Shown here: positions 63,463-64,000 of the stretch, in pieces
Position numbering within the stretch: the first letter of the stretch is position 1
How the letters are laid out: each line of letters opens with the position of its first letter
The notes under the pieces: model-generated
What the model was told of the DNA's origin: nothing
Database searches by the model: none
Seen by the model: only the letters and a program-made list of their open reading frames with translations
Assembly (NCBI GenBank): GCA_038093975.1
Contig: JBBPTG010000004.1
Location: 806,001 to 870,000 of the forward strand
Source of the DNA: Chalciporus piperatus
Lineage: Eukaryota > Basidiomycota > Agaricomycetes > Boletales > Boletaceae
Direction: 5' to 3'
DNA length: 64,000 nt
Position numbers and translations under genes: made by a program

Positions 63463-64000
63463 GGAATCCCATGGAGGAGATTTTGAATAAATTTATTTGT
63501 TGATCTGTCTCCCAAATCATTTGACGGGAACCCATTTCGAGATCTTCGGCGGAAACTTGCTTCCTTCCCGACCAAATGAACAACCTTCCGAAGAGAATGT
63601 TGGGTGTGTCGATTCGCCTGTAACGTGGACCTTGGGTGACGGAAACAACTTTGAGGGGCTGTGAGGCCCATGTAGAGGATAAGCGCTCTGAGGGAACCAA
63701 AATGCGTTCAAGAGACCGAGTGGACTGCCACGAGAACGGCCCGGGTGGACGGGGCAACCGAACGGTGGTGTACAACGCCTTCCACAGCTGGGTATCGCGA
63801 GTAACATTGTTAAATTGCTTTGAGACCTAGAACGAGGAACGTCAGCGGGGAGCTAAGGGTGATCATTTGAAGTGGGGTGATGTGATCAAGATGGGCAGCG
63901 AGATCCAGGTGTTGTATGGCAAATCGTGTGGAAGTCCAGGCCGGATTGAAGATCGGCGACATGATGTACGGGTTGAAAACAGACTCACAAGACGCAATCG
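63463..64000 (-). pseudogene. Truncated third F-box gene copy, running off the window
   Basis: On the minus strand, exon 2 starts VSKQFNNVTRDTQLWKALYT at about 63828 and breaks off after LFKISSMGFP at 63463, where it is fused to the F-box of the neighbouring copy. The first exon begins beyond 64000. Sequence at about 63870-64000 is nearly identical to 63268-63400, so the two copies form a tandem duplication with a period of about 602 bases. Confidence 0.8.

Overview
The window is nuclear DNA from a filamentous basidiomycete, most likely an agaricomycete (mushroom-forming class). The evidence is: densely packed genes on both strands; many 45-70 base GT-AG introns with CTGAC/CTAAC-like branch sites; divergent gene pairs sharing promoters of about 0.2-0.3 kb; an intron-bearing nuclear tRNA; and a gene set typical of the group (KDM5 demethylase, ERMES Mdm34, Uds1 septation protein, S53 sedolisins, F-box family expansion, ubiquitin-like-domain proteins). 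No species can be named from the sequence alone.

Layout. 0-9.4 kb: a CorA-type Mg2+ transporter (+), then a complete KDM5/Lid2 histone demethylase (-). 9.4-13.2 kb: gene-poor, with a split tRNA-Arg(UCU) and one possible small four-exon gene. 13.2-18.6 kb: a divergent pair, Uds1-family coiled-coil protein (-) and Mdm34 (+). 18.7-22.1 kb: sedolisin copy A (-), inside one arm of a roughly 3 kb inverted segmental duplication whose other arm carries copy B at 47.5-50.6 kb (+). Between the arms lie: a Virilizer-like putative m6A-writer scaffold (-), ORMDL (+), an Mtd1-type methylene-THF dehydrogenase (-) with a broken 3' fragment beside it, a Glc8/inhibitor-2 protein (+), Sec18/NSF (-), a STIMATE-family membrane protein (+), a B-box/DUF2009 protein (+), an accessory block at 40.4-45.7 kb, and eIF3m (-). 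50.6-53.9 kb: a Hep59/Tls1 splicing-factor homologue (-) and an unrecognised low-complexity protein (-). 54-64 kb: an intact F-box gene (+), gene-poor repeat-bearing DNA, a divergent pair of dynein light intermediate chain (-) and TIP41 (+), then a nonsense-disrupted inverted copy of the F-box gene and a further truncated tandem copy running off the end.

The core genes are unrelated housekeeping functions (chromatin, RNA, lipid homeostasis, membrane traffic, mitochondrial contacts, TOR/PP2A, dynein); they do not form a cluster. The accessory DNA is where the unusual structure lies. The strongest signal is at 43020-44037: a tandem array of 15 units of 60-73 bases. Each unit starts with GT (mostly GTGCGT/GTGTGT/GTATGT), carries a branch-site-like CTGAT/CTCAT/TTGAT or similar, ends in AG, and is separated from the next by exactly three bases. 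This looks like tandemly amplified introns separated by single codons, directly downstream of a ubiquitin-like-domain gene. Other structures are a dispersed repeat family (five recognisable copies), a 22-bp perfect hairpin, gene-fragment duplications, 24- and 28-base microexons and a GC-AG intron.

All exon boundaries are read by eye from splice consensus and reading-frame continuity. Gene coordinates are first coding base to stop unless stated.
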